NCBI GenBank assembly: GCA_016784355.1
Contig: JADHUV010000003.1
Location: 67,935-120,949 of the forward strand
Direction of reading: 5' to 3'
Length of the DNA stretch: 53,015 nucleotides
DNA from: Nitrospira sp.
GTDB taxonomy: Bacteria; Nitrospirota; Thermodesulfovibrionia; UBA6902
Position 1 is the first letter of the stretch, and the number at the start of each line of letters is the position of its first letter. Made by a program: the position numbers and the translations under genes. This document shows positions 26,422 through 36,013 of this stretch, one piece after another. Below the pieces are notes generated by a model. It had not been told where the DNA came from. It ran no database searches and was given only the letters and a program-made list of their open reading frames with translations.

Positions 26422-27276
26422 ATGTCAGGATATTATGAATTTACGGTAGAAGTAGGTGCTGCAGCCCGGGATGCGGTTTTAAATCATCTTCTTGATAACG
26501 GCGCAACCGGTTTTGTTGAACGGGACTCAGGTCTGACAGCATACTTTAAGGAGACAGTTGATCCTGTAGAGGTAGGCCGTTCACTTGATGAATTTCGAAA
26601 TGTACTGAGACGTGAAGGTCTTGATCCTCATTTCTTATTTTCTCATAGCCATATAGGCGATAGGGACTGGAATGAGACCTGGAAGGAAGGCATTAAGGCT
26701 ATGGATGTCGGGCGAGGACTTACGATAGTTCCCCCCTGGCTTCAGGCACCTTCCGGCAGAATAAGTCTGATTATTGATTCAGGCAGGGCATTTGGAACCG
26801 GCCACCATGAGACCACAAGACTATGTCTTAAATTGATAGAGGATATCGCAGCTGCAGGAGCCCTCAGTCTTTTGGATGTTGGTACCGGAAGCGGTATATT
26901 GGCGGTTGGAGCAGCACTGCTCGGGATCAAAACCGTGACAGCAGTAGATAATGATCCTGATGCAGTGGAGGCTGTCAGGATTAATCTTGATATCAATAAA
27001 GTGGACAATGTAGAGATATTGGAAGGAACTATCAGTAATGTGGAGGGAACTTATGATGCTGTTGTGGCAAACTTGATTTCAGATACTCTGGTTGCTATCG
27101 CAGGTGAATTGGCTGCCCGCCTGAATCCTGGAGGTACAGCTTTACTTTCAGGGATGATTGAGGGTCAGGAAAAGGGGGTTCTTAAGGCCGCTGAAGATGC
27201 AGGACTGTCATTGCTGGAGGTAATACATGAGGGCAAGTGGGTGACCTTGATAGTCAGCAAAGATTCTAAACAATAA
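26422..27276 (+). CDS. prmA: Ribosomal protein L11 methyltransferase
   Basis: S-adenosylmethionine-dependent methylation of ribosomal protein L11. The N-terminal domain covers about 1-100; RAFGTGHHETTRLCL, LDVGTGSGILAVGAALLG (SAM motif I), VDNDPDAVEA and VVANLISDTLV (the N-x-I motif of PrmA) are all seen. AAGGTGAT precedes the ATG. 284 residues, normal. It is the last gene of the infB series and converges with the dynamin-like gene (2 bases between the two stops). Confidence 0.95.
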   Translation: MSGYYEFTVEVGAAARDAVLNHLLDNGATGFVERDSGLTAYFKETVDPVEVGRSLDEFRNVLRREGLDPHFLFSHSHIGDRDWNETWKEGIKAMDVGRGLTIVPPWLQAPSGRISLIIDSGRAFGTGHHETTRLCLKLIEDIAAAGALSLLDVGTGSGILAVGAALLGIKTVTAVDNDPDAVEAVRINLDINKVDNVEILEGTISNVEGTYDAVVANLISDTLVAIAGELAARLNPGGTALLSGMIEGQEKGVLKAAEDAGLSLLEVIHEGKWVTLIVSKDSKQ

Positions 27277-27278
27277 CG

Positions 27279-29534
27279 TTATTGATCGTCAGGTTCGGGA
27301 GTCTCAACCATCCTGATACACTCCTGGAGTTTACCTGAAAGCTCATCAGCTTTTATACCTGCAGAGTTTAGAAATTCAATAAGGCTTTCCCGCTCAGATC
27401 CTTTTTTTGTAATTACCTTTTCCAACACCTTAATGTCTGAATCATATGCCTGAAATCTTTCATTCAGGATGTTGTGCAGATATTGCGAAGATGTCTCAAT
27501 CAGTCTGGCAATATATTGGAATTTTAGATTTTCACGATAATTTTCAAGATGGAAAATAATAGATTCTTCCGTCTCTTTTTTTATTATAACTATGCCGTCA
27601 GTCAGGGCCTTTAATTGATCGTCTTTTTCATCGGCTTCAGATTTTTTCAGGACCTTGTTCACTAATTTTCTGATGGAATGTATCCCGAGCCTCATTATTG
27701 TTTCTGTCCTGGTTTTTACTGTATATCTTAGTGCTGTATCAGAAGATGGAAGACTTAGCCCGGCCTTCCTTTTAAGAGAATCCAGGTCGAGGAGTCCACG
27801 CTCAAGTCCGAGAGAATCCGGTGCAGGAGGAGCAGTGATTGTTTCTCTGATTTCCTCGATATCATCGCTCGCCATTGAATAAAAAGGATACGCAACAGCT
27901 TCAAACTTTCCCTTGATATTAAGCTCCATCTCCCCGGCAAACCTCGCAATTTCCGGGTGTACTGTTTTTGCCATGAAGGAATCCAGCGATCTTTTGAAAT
28001 CCTGAAATATTATGTACAGGGTATTAGAAAAACCCGATGTCTCAAGCTTATTCCTGTACTTCTCTACAGATAAGGAATAATTTCTTACAAACTCCAGTGT
28101 CTGTTTTGCGAGTTCTCCTGAGTTTAAACCAAAAAAATGATCAATTGCAGTTTTATTCTCAAGCATCGCGGCTTTCTCTGCCCCGCTCAGGGTGCTGCTT
28201 ATAAGAGCCTTAACCCGCTGCATTCTCTGCTGGTAGTGTTCGATTTTCTTTATGGCCTTTGATGCAGCTGTATCATCTTTTTCCAGTAACTCCCTGTTTA
28301 TTGATGTCCATCTCTTCACACCTGATGTGATGACCGTCATGCGCTCAAGATGGTTTCGTAAAAGCAGGGCAAATCTTTCCCGCGTCAGCTTTTCATTCAG
28401 CGAAAACTGGAACCTGTCGGTTTCTGAATTAGAGAAGGCGACTATGTCTTCCACGGCTTTCCAGTGTTCGCGGCGAAGTGCATCACGTTTGGTAAGCTTT
28501 TTCGGGATGGAGCAGAATAAGTTGTAAAGTGCTGAGAAGGCATACAGGTCAGGGTTAGGCACTATCATTGAAAGTTCATTGTGAATTTTTGATATAAGTA
28601 CCTGAAGATCTTCAAGGCAGTCGTGCTCACCGATATCTGTATTTACCACGAATAGGATATTGCTTAAAATGCCCATATTTTTTAATAAGGACAGGAAATG
28701 TACATCTGCCTGTCGAAGTCCGGTTCTGCTGCTGATGGCATATACTATGAAATGAGCCCTCAGCATATACTCCTGTATCATGGCCATGTGGCGCGGGTTT
28801 GGCGAATCACTTCCCTGACAATCGGCTATCTCTATCGTACGGTCTAAGCTGTCATTTGAAATCTCGAGTTCTATGTCTTTAAGGTAAACGGCATGTGCGT
28901 CTTCCCCGACAAATAAATGGTGCTTTTTAAAGGTCCTGGCACTGAAACTTTTGACATTGCCATCCTCTGATATCATTTTCTGGATGTTGTCATAGCCCTT
29001 TAAATAATTATCCAGAAGGACGCTGTCGGCATTTACCTCGCCATCATTAACCAGGACGTCTCTGCTGAGACCGTCAAGGGCGGCTCTAAGCTCCAGTCGA
29101 TCTTCCGCCTGTCTTATATCGAAGGAGTTGCTGTCCTTCTTTCTGCTCCATGATGGAAAGAGCACAAGTGCCCTCTCTATTTCTGTATTTACTTCCTCCC
29201 AGGACTTAAAATACAGCGTCGCCATTAAACTGCTTCCGCTTCGTATGCGAGTGACAATAGAGGTGACAACCCCGGCCCCGCGCTTCAGATGATCTCCCTT
29301 GAAAAGTGAGTTGACCAGAGTGCTCTTGCCTGACTTGATAGACCCTATAACAGCGACCCTGACAACTTCTTCCTCGACCTGTTCCCTGATTGATGCGCAG
29401 GCGCTGCCCCATCCGTCAAATCGTGAATCTGATATATCCGTACTCGTGCTTATCTCATCGATAAGTGCGGAAAGTGACTGATTTGTCTCAATTAGGCTAT
29501 TTTTCAGGCTGTTATATGTATTTTCAAGACTCAT
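27279..29534 (-). CDS. Dynamin-like large GTPase
   Basis: At 751 residues it has an N-terminal GTPase domain with P-loop GSIKSGKS at residues 64-71, a Thr-containing switch segment (GAGVVTSIVTRI) and DCQG as the G3 motif. The expected G4 N/T-K-x-D is replaced by NTDI in VVNTDIGEHD. The long helical remainder contains a hydrophobic/helical region near 560-620 and ends in a coiled-coil-like segment. Bacterial dynamin-like proteins act at membranes in fusion, fission or stress response; the role here is unknown. It runs against prmA and away from ftsE. Confidence 0.82.
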   Translation of the reverse strand: MSLENTYNSLKNSLIETNQSLSALIDEISTSTDISDSRFDGWGSACASIREQVEEEVVRVAVIGSIKSGKSTLVNSLFKGDHLKRGAGVVTSIVTRIRSGSSLMATLYFKSWEEVNTEIERALVLFPSWSRKKDSNSFDIRQAEDRLELRAALDGLSRDVLVNDGEVNADSVLLDNYLKGYDNIQKMISEDGNVKSFSARTFKKHHLFVGEDAHAVYLKDIELEISNDSLDRTIEIADCQGSDSPNPRHMAMIQEYMLRAHFIVYAISSRTGLRQADVHFLSLLKNMGILSNILFVVNTDIGEHDCLEDLQVLISKIHNELSMIVPNPDLYAFSALYNLFCSIPKKLTKRDALRREHWKAVEDIVAFSNSETDRFQFSLNEKLTRERFALLLRNHLERMTVITSGVKRWTSINRELLEKDDTAASKAIKKIEHYQQRMQRVKALISSTLSGAEKAAMLENKTAIDHFFGLNSGELAKQTLEFVRNYSLSVEKYRNKLETSGFSNTLYIIFQDFKRSLDSFMAKTVHPEIARFAGEMELNIKGKFEAVAYPFYSMASDDIEEIRETITAPPAPDSLGLERGLLDLDSLKRKAGLSLPSSDTALRYTVKTRTETIMRLGIHSIRKLVNKVLKKSEADEKDDQLKALTDGIVIIKKETEESIIFHLENYRENLKFQYIARLIETSSQYLHNILNERFQAYDSDIKVLEKVITKKGSERESLIEFLNSAGIKADELSGKLQECIRMVETPEPDDQ

Positions 29535-29626
29535 TTATTTGATCCATATTATATATTATGAACTGACAGTTTACTATTATACTGAAATTGTCATCCTAGT
29601 TCCTGAAATTTAGGACCTGGGAACTA

Positions 29627-29642
29627 TGTGATTTATATCACA
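29627..29642. promoter_or_regulatory. CRP/FNR-type palindrome
   Basis: TGTGA, six bases, TCACA: a complete CRP-type half-site pair. It lies in the 227-base space between the dynamin-like gene and ftsE, so it could act on either. A TAGTTCC/GGAACTA inverted repeat sits directly to its left (about 29597-29626). Confidence 0.55.
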
Positions 29643-29761
29643 ACATATTGGCTATACATGGGGTACGCTATGGTAAGGCAGAGATAAAGAGTATTGTGTA
29701 TCGGTATGTACGCTAAAGTGAACCCGATAAATATGCCGATATACATCTAAGGATACAGTCA

Positions 29762-30424
29762 ATGATAGTACTTGATGAAATAACTAAAATCTATGATAAG
29801 GAACCGGTATTTAAGAATCTGTCTCTTAGAGTAGACCGTGGGGATATGGCGTTCATCACAGGACCCAGTGGTGCAGGAAAGACCACTCTTTTAAAGCTGA
29901 TTTATGGTGCTGAACGCCCTGATAAAGGTGAGATTATAGTCGGGGAATGGCACGTGACAAAGCTGAAGCAGAAAAAAATTCCACTTTTGAGACAGGAGAT
30001 AGGTATAGTGTTTCAGGATTTCAGGCTTCTGCCGAATAAGACCGTGTTTGACAATGTAGCTCTTGCGCTTACGGCACACAAACTCAGTCCTGCTGCCATA
30101 AGGGAAACCGTCAATAATGTACTCAGGGATATAATCCTGCTTCACAGAAAAAACTCCTATCCCCTGAATCTGTCAGGAGGTGAGCAGCAAAGAGTGGTAA
30201 TAGCCAGGGCTATGGTGGCCAAGCCCAAAATCATCCTTGCCGATGAACCCACCGGTAACATGGATCGTGAAAACGCAAATACCATAATGGGACTTTTTAA
30301 GGATATCAATGCAAAGGGCACAACGGTGATGATCGTTACACATAATGAAGAACTTTATCAGGGCACTGGACATCGTGTATTTCATATCAATAACAAGATT
30401 GTAGAAAGAGAATTTGCTGGATGA
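29762..30424 (+). CDS. ftsE: Cell division ATP-binding protein FtsE
   Basis: ABC-type ATPase partner of FtsX at the division septum. Walker A is GPSGAGKTT, the signature is LSGGEQQRVVIARAM, Walker B is IILADEPTGNMD, and the H-loop is VTHNEE. 220 residues, standard. AAGGA precedes the ATG. Its stop overlaps the ftsX start by 4 bases (ATGA), so the two are translated together. Confidence 0.97.
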   Translation: MIVLDEITKIYDKEPVFKNLSLRVDRGDMAFITGPSGAGKTTLLKLIYGAERPDKGEIIVGEWHVTKLKQKKIPLLRQEIGIVFQDFRLLPNKTVFDNVALALTAHKLSPAAIRETVNNVLRDIILLHRKNSYPLNLSGGEQQRVVIARAMVAKPKIILADEPTGNMDRENANTIMGLFKDINAKGTTVMIVTHNEELYQGTGHRVFHINNKIVEREFAG

Positions 30425-31305
30425 ATATTGTACGTTATTCCCTGAAAACAGCACTTAAGAGCATCTGGCAGGAAAAATGGATAAATTTTCTTACCATTTT
30501 ATCTATCAGTATAGCCATGTCGGTAATCGGCATTTTTGCGATACTGATCATGAATATCGATTCTGCGGTTCAGCACTGGACGAGAAATTTCGGAGTAGTG
30601 GTTTATCTCTATGATGAGATAACGGAAGAAGAGAAATTGAAACTTAAAGAGCGCTTTGATAGTGATGAAGATATAAGCGAGGTCAGCTTTACATCAAGGG
30701 AAGATGCCCTGCAGGATGTGCGTCGTGCGCTGGGGGGTAATGCCGTTATCATGGATGATTTCAATGTAAATCCCCTGCCGTCATCGTTTTCTCTCACTCT
30801 CAGAGGGGATCTCTTAAAGCCGGATATCGTTATGGAAAAGGCGCAGATAATAAATGCCTTTAAAGGTGTTGAAGATGTGCAGTATGGTGAAAAATGGCTC
30901 ATGGCACTGCATGAATTTTCACGGGCACTTAAGACGGGCGCCCTCGCGGTATGTGCGGCAATATTCATAGCTACGACATTTATCACATACAACACTATTA
31001 AGATATTTTTTTACCGTAGAAAGGATGAGATAGAAACCATGAAACTGCTTGGAACAACCCGCAGTTACATAAGGCTCCCCTTTCTTATAGAGGGGTTTGT
31101 CATAGGCTTTTTTGGTGGTCTGCTCAGTTCGGGCACTATATTTGCCCTTCATTCTTTTCTCACATCAGGTGCAGCATCCTTTATGCCTGCAATAGACAGT
31201 TATCTTTCTGTAATGCCGGTAGCAATATATATTCTGATTCCAGCAGCAGGGGCATTGATGAGTGTTATGGGAAGTCTTATAGCTGTAGGAAAAATACGGT
31301 ACTGA
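30421..31305 (+). CDS. ftsX: Cell division protein FtsX
   Basis: Membrane partner of FtsE. One transmembrane segment follows the N-terminus (about 25-45), then a periplasmic loop of about 120 residues, then three more segments (about 175-195, 220-250, 260-285), the FtsX layout. At 294 residues it is shorter than the E. coli protein, like Gram-positive forms. It recruits the EnvC-like activator encoded next. Confidence 0.95.
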   Translation: MNIVRYSLKTALKSIWQEKWINFLTILSISIAMSVIGIFAILIMNIDSAVQHWTRNFGVVVYLYDEITEEEKLKLKERFDSDEDISEVSFTSREDALQDVRRALGGNAVIMDDFNVNPLPSSFSLTLRGDLLKPDIVMEKAQIINAFKGVEDVQYGEKWLMALHEFSRALKTGALAVCAAIFIATTFITYNTIKIFFYRRKDEIETMKLLGTTRSYIRLPFLIEGFVIGFFGGLLSSGTIFALHSFLTSGAASFMPAIDSYLSVMPVAIYILIPAAGALMSVMGSLIAVGKIRY

Positions 31306-31319
31306 AAGATGGTTCAACT

Positions 31320-32471
31320 ATGTTAAGTATAAAGATTACAAGGGTTGCAGTATTTGCTCTGATGTATGTTGTTATTGCATGCTCTGCATTTAGTTTTGCC
31401 TCTGAATCAAATGGTTCGCTTAACGGTATCAGCCAAAATATACAATCCAGTATGAAGTCAGTTCGTGATACAAAAAAACAGGAGAAATCGCTGCAGTCCA
31501 AGGTAAGGGAGCTGGATCGTAGTATAAAGATGACTGAAAAGGAGGTGAGAAGTTATGATGCACAGATCCTGAGATTGCAGAATAAGCGCAAGGCTCTCGC
31601 GGTTGAGATTGAGGAGATAGACAGGAACATGGAGAGTGAAAGGGCAGAGCTTAAGCTTTATATAAGGGAGTTTTACAAGCGGCGTTTTGATAATAATGCG
31701 ATGCTGCTTGTGTCTGCTGATGACTATCAGGATTTGCTTAGAAAAAGTCGTTACGTTACCTTGATTGCAAGTTATAACCGCCGGGAACTTGATGAATATA
31801 GCCGCCAGAGGGCAGCGGTGGGGGAGAAGAAGCAGGAGTTTGAGAAGCTTGAAAGTCAGCTGCAGGCAAATAAAAAGAATGTTCAGTATAAAAAAAATGA
31901 TCTGCTTTCCATGCAGGAGAAAAAGAGCAGGATATTTAATGATGTCAGGGATAAGCGTACTGCTAATGAAAGAAGGTTGAAGGAACTTCGCCGGTCTTCG
32001 GCTGAACTAAAGAGTACGGTCGGTAAGTTGCAAAGGAAAAAAATTCCTGCCGGTATCACTGGCAAGGGTTTTATTGCATTAAAAGGTGAGCACCCATGGC
32101 CGGTAAAAGGCCAGGTGATTGAAGGTTTTGGAGAAAATGAGGATCCTGATACAGGTATGACCATCAATAGCAACGGGTTGAAGATCGCTTCTACTGATAT
32201 GGCAGTACCGAAATCCATAGCCGGCGGCAGGGTCGTGTATGCTCAGGAGTTTAAGGGATTTGATATGCTTATGATTGTTGATCATGGTGAGGGGTATCAC
32301 AGTATATACGGCAATCTGAAAGATCTCTTTCTGCAAACAGGGGACATGCTGCTTAAGGGCACAGAGCTTGGCACGCTAAGCAGTTCGGGGACACTTTATT
32401 TCGAGATACGTCACCAGGGTCGTTCCAAAGATCCGCTTCCGTGGCTTGCTCACAATTCAACACAGAAGTGA
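31320..32471 (+). CDS. envC: EnvC-type murein hydrolase activator (degenerate M23/LytM)
   Basis: Signal peptide (about 1-28), then a long coiled coil (about 40-240), then a LytM/M23-like domain (about 255-375). The zinc ligands of active M23 peptidases are absent: the first site reads NSNGLKI rather than HxGxDI, and the end reads TLYFEIR where active forms have HLHFE. This is the pattern of EnvC-type activators that switch on amidases rather than cut themselves. It lies directly after ftsE-ftsX, the known partner complex. Confidence 0.9.
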   Translation: MLSIKITRVAVFALMYVVIACSAFSFASESNGSLNGISQNIQSSMKSVRDTKKQEKSLQSKVRELDRSIKMTEKEVRSYDAQILRLQNKRKALAVEIEEIDRNMESERAELKLYIREFYKRRFDNNAMLLVSADDYQDLLRKSRYVTLIASYNRRELDEYSRQRAAVGEKKQEFEKLESQLQANKKNVQYKKNDLLSMQEKKSRIFNDVRDKRTANERRLKELRRSSAELKSTVGKLQRKKIPAGITGKGFIALKGEHPWPVKGQVIEGFGENEDPDTGMTINSNGLKIASTDMAVPKSIAGGRVVYAQEFKGFDMLMIVDHGEGYHSIYGNLKDLFLQTGDMLLKGTELGTLSSSGTLYFEIRHQGRSKDPLPWLAHNSTQK

Positions 32472-32497
32472 TCCCGTTTTTCAGCGTACAAATATAT

Positions 32498-32701
32498 TTA
32501 TAGTGTGGAGTCTTTGAATTTCTGCCGGGCTTCACGAGATATGGATACCCTGTCTTGCACGTTCCATCCTAAATATTCATGGTGGGTTTCATCGTCAATA
32601 AGCTGGGACATCGCACCTGAGACCTCTATGAGGTCATCTTTCTTTTTGAGTCTTCGCGATTTGTCCGGTATTTCAGGACCACTGATTGCAACAATATCCA
32701 T
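32498..32701 (-). CDS. Small hypothetical protein
   Basis: A 67-residue, highly charged protein with no membrane segment, beginning MDIVAISGPEIPDKSRRLKKKDD and ending VSISREARQKFKDSTL. The family is not recognised. A good AGGAGAT site stands about 5 bases before the ATG, which is the main reason to call it. It opposes envC and the ABC-F gene. The VSISREAR end is reminiscent of regulatory small proteins but no more can be said. Confidence 0.5.
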   Translation of the reverse strand: MDIVAISGPEIPDKSRRLKKKDDLIEVSGAMSQLIDDETHHEYLGWNVQDRVSISREARQKFKDSTL

Positions 32702-32942
32702 ATTGATCTCCTGTAGTCAACGTACCAGGCTACACTGTTATTTTACATCGTTTTTAGTGAAATTATTTAAATAATGCAACTAATTAAATGTAACTAATTG
32801 AAATATCAATATTTTGTATTCTGGTGAGAATATAGGCATAGCGGCACAAGTGGACAGACAGGTGGTGATTTCTGTTCCGCTTTTATGTAGCATATCGGTT
32901 AGAATAATTCAGTTTGTTATATCCTTAGCAGGTGGTTTTTTT

Positions 32943-34808
32943 ATGATACAAATTAATGCATTGGAAAAATATTATGGTTTGCAGCCTGTACTTAAACAGG
33001 CCGGTTTTGTCCTGAATCCGGGTGAGCGTGTGGGTCTTGTCGGGCGAAATGGAAGCGGAAAGACTACGTTGTTCAGGATGATCCTGGGGCAGGAGCATCA
33101 GGATTCCGGGACCATAACTATACCGGATTATTATAAGATAGGGCATCTTTCCCAGCATATCAATTTTACACATGATAGTGTCATAAAGGAGGCCTGCAGC
33201 AGTCTTCCGGATAATGATGACGGGATTGATGAGTCATTTAAGGCTGAGACGGTTTTGATGGGTCTTGGATTTTCCAAAGAAGAGTTTGATACTGATCCCC
33301 GGATGCTTTCAGGAGGGTATCAGGTGCGTCTGAATCTCGCTAAGGTGCTTGTCTCCGGGCCCAATCTTCTTCTGCTTGATGAGCCTACCAATTATCTGGA
33401 TATTCTTTCTCTCAGATGGCTCTCTGGTTTTTTGCGTAACTGGCAAAATGAGCTGCTCATTATCACTCATGACAAGAGCTTTATGGATAGTGTCACTACT
33501 CATACAATGGCACTGCATCGCTGCAGTCTGAAAAAGATTGCCGGGTCAACGGATAACGTGTATGCCCGACTTCTTGAGGAAGAAGAGCTTTATGAACGTA
33601 CAAGGATTAATGACGATAAAAAACGAATGGAGACAGAGCAGTTTATTAACCGTTTCAGGGCAAAGGCAAGTAAGGCTAAGGCCGTACAGTCCCGGGTGAA
33701 AGCGCTGCAGAAACATGAGGTGCAGGAAAAACTATCAAGTATTCAGAACCTTGATTTTGCATTTAATGAGGCGCGCTTTACCGGGAGACATCTGATTGAG
33801 GCCAGAGACCTTTCTTTTGGATATTCAGCAGAAGGTCCGCGTCTTATTGAGGGACTCAGTTTTTTTATAGGCAAATCTGATCGCATCGCGATCATAGGAA
33901 AAAATGGCAGGGGTAAGACAACCCTGCTTAATCTTCTTGCGGGTGAGTTGAAACCTGATGCAGGATCTGTGGTCAGACATGACAGTCTGCAGGTCGCATA
34001 TTTCGGGCAGACAAATATAAATCGTCTTAATCATGAAAACACAGTGGAGCAGGAGATCATGAACTCACACCCGGATCATAGCCGCGGAAAGGCCCGAAGC
34101 ATATGCGGTGCGATGATGTTTTCAGGCGACACTGCGCTGAAGAAAGTAAGTGTTCTTTCCGGCGGGGAGAAGAGTCGGGTGCTTCTTGGGAAACTTCTGG
34201 TGAGTCCGACAAATATGCTGATGCTGGATGAACCCACAAATCATCTTGATATGGAGTCCACCGAGTCCCTGGTAGAGGCCGTTGATGCCTTTGGCGGTGC
34301 GGTGATCCTGGTGACACATAGCGAGATGATTCTGCATTCTCTGGCAACTAGATTGATCGTATTTGACCGTGGCCGGGTGACCCTGTTTGAGGGCACATAT
34401 CAGGATTTTCTTGATCGGGTTGGCTGGGCTGATGAGGAAGAGTCATTGCCGGGCGGTTTTTCTGCCGTGAAGGAGCCGCAGTACAGCAAGAAGGAAATGC
34501 GGAGGCTCAGGGCGGAGTTGGTTAATGAAAAATCACGTATGCTTGGAAAACTTCAGAAGAAAATTGATCAGGTGGAAAATGATATCATAGCTTTGGAGGC
34601 AGGGATTGAAAAGTCTAATGAGGAACTTATGGCGGCTTCTGTAGCAGGAAATGGAGACCGGATCGGGGAACTCTCAAAGCTTCTGCATGAATCACAGACT
34701 GCAGTAGACGCCTTGTTTCAGGAGTTAGAGGTGCTTCATACTGATTTTGATACCCGTTCAGAGGATTTTGAAAAGCGGTTGGAAAATTTGCAGGCCGAGA
34801 TTGTATGA
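32943..34808 (+). CDS. ABC-F family ATPase
   Basis: Two ABC domains in one soluble chain: Walker A GRNGSGKTT and GKNGRGKTT, signatures LSGGYQVRLNL and LSGGEKSRVLL, Walker B LLLLDEPTNYLD and MLMLDEPTNHLD, with the usual linker between them and a C-terminal coiled coil (about 545-621). ABC-F proteins of the Uup/YheS kind act on the ribosome. The start at 32943 follows an AGGTGG motif and fits the family; an upstream in-frame start adds 43 unlikely residues. The 3' end overlaps the DUF898 gene by 4 bases (ATGA). Confidence 0.93.
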   Translation: MIQINALEKYYGLQPVLKQAGFVLNPGERVGLVGRNGSGKTTLFRMILGQEHQDSGTITIPDYYKIGHLSQHINFTHDSVIKEACSSLPDNDDGIDESFKAETVLMGLGFSKEEFDTDPRMLSGGYQVRLNLAKVLVSGPNLLLLDEPTNYLDILSLRWLSGFLRNWQNELLIITHDKSFMDSVTTHTMALHRCSLKKIAGSTDNVYARLLEEEELYERTRINDDKKRMETEQFINRFRAKASKAKAVQSRVKALQKHEVQEKLSSIQNLDFAFNEARFTGRHLIEARDLSFGYSAEGPRLIEGLSFFIGKSDRIAIIGKNGRGKTTLLNLLAGELKPDAGSVVRHDSLQVAYFGQTNINRLNHENTVEQEIMNSHPDHSRGKARSICGAMMFSGDTALKKVSVLSGGEKSRVLLGKLLVSPTNMLMLDEPTNHLDMESTESLVEAVDAFGGAVILVTHSEMILHSLATRLIVFDRGRVTLFEGTYQDFLDRVGWADEEESLPGGFSAVKEPQYSKKEMRRLRAELVNEKSRMLGKLQKKIDQVENDIIALEAGIEKSNEELMAASVAGNGDRIGELSKLLHESQTAVDALFQELEVLHTDFDTRSEDFEKRLENLQAEIV

Positions 34809-36013
34809 GCAGAGAAGAACCGGGTTTTCAGGATGACAAGTGCAGTATATGCGGTAGTGAAATTGATGCCCACGGCAGTGAAGAGCGCTTATGCCGTAAG
34901 TGTGAGCGGGAGGTTACAGGTGAGGCTAATCCCGATCAGGATGAGTCAGTGGCGGGGCCGTATATAGCTGATACCAGAACCTACGATATCCGCTTTACGG
35001 GCTCTGCAGGAGAGTTCTTCCGCATATGGATAGTTAATACATTTCTTACTATCATTACCCTGGGAATTTATGCGGCCTGGGCCAAGGTCCGTAACAGACA
35101 GTACTTCTATCGTAATACCCTGCTGGACGGTCATGTCTTTGATTATACTGCGAACCCGGTTGCGATACTTAAGGGGAATTTGATAGTAGGCGGTGGAGCT
35201 GTCATATATGCCATGACCGAGGTCTTTAATCCTCTGTACAGTGCGATGGTCGTGCTGGTATTTTCTCTATTTATACCGTTTCTTGTTTATAAATCATTGA
35301 GGTTCATGAGCCGTAATTCTGTGTATCGTAATGTGAGCTTCGGCTTCAGAGGCAGTCTTTCTGACAGTTATGTAACATATCTTTTATATCCCTTTCTGAT
35401 TCCCTTTACCCTTGGCCTGATAATGCCTTATTGGGCCTATGCAAAAAAGAAATATTTTTTTGGCAATATGCAGTTTGGTACGACGGAAAATAAGTTCAGG
35501 GGAAAGCCGGGTTCCTTTTATGCGAAGTATGCCCAGGTTTCTGTCTTTACTGTCAGTGTGCTCATACTTATAGGGGTGGTAACCTTTGCGGGTAAATCAG
35601 CTATAAGTGAATTATTTACAGGCTATACTGGTGTTCAGAATGGTATGGTACTGCTCTTTATGTTTATGTTTTATATGGCCTTGTTTATGTTTGTCACCCT
35701 TATTCAGCAGTATATTTATGCATGGATGACAAACTACTGTTTTATACAATCCAGCCTCGGGTCCCTTTCATTTCAAAGCACCCTGAAAGGAAAGAGCCTG
35801 ATGTGGATACGTGTGACGAACGTGGCCGCCATATTATTTTCTTTGGGCCTGCTTATTCCCTGGGCTCAAATCCGAAGGACTCGTTACATCTTAGAAAATT
35901 TGAAGGTCGTGACCGATGGCAATCTTGATGAATTTCAGGCAGCCTCCAGGCCGGAGGAGGGGGCTTTAGGTGAGGCCTCAACAGATTTCTTTGATCTTGA
36001 GATCGGCCTGTGA
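34805..36013 (+). CDS. DUF898 (YjgN-like) membrane protein with zinc ribbon
   Basis: 402 residues. The N-terminus has CSIC and CRKC pairs (zinc-ribbon-like), and the body is an eight-helix DUF898 domain with duplicated AAWAKVRNRQYFYRNT and LIPWAQIRRTRYI blocks. Near-identical blocks are shared with the paralogue at 12295-13497. It overlaps the ABC-F gene by 4 bases and the M48 gene by 4 bases, so all three are translationally coupled. DUF898 function is unknown; gene neighbourhoods with M48 proteases are common, so the two may form one membrane complex. Confidence 0.9.
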   Translation: MSREEPGFQDDKCSICGSEIDAHGSEERLCRKCEREVTGEANPDQDESVAGPYIADTRTYDIRFTGSAGEFFRIWIVNTFLTIITLGIYAAWAKVRNRQYFYRNTLLDGHVFDYTANPVAILKGNLIVGGGAVIYAMTEVFNPLYSAMVVLVFSLFIPFLVYKSLRFMSRNSVYRNVSFGFRGSLSDSYVTYLLYPFLIPFTLGLIMPYWAYAKKKYFFGNMQFGTTENKFRGKPGSFYAKYAQVSVFTVSVLILIGVVTFAGKSAISELFTGYTGVQNGMVLLFMFMFYMALFMFVTLIQQYIYAWMTNYCFIQSSLGSLSFQSTLKGKSLMWIRVTNVAAILFSLGLLIPWAQIRRTRYILENLKVVTDGNLDEFQAASRPEEGALGEASTDFFDLEIGL

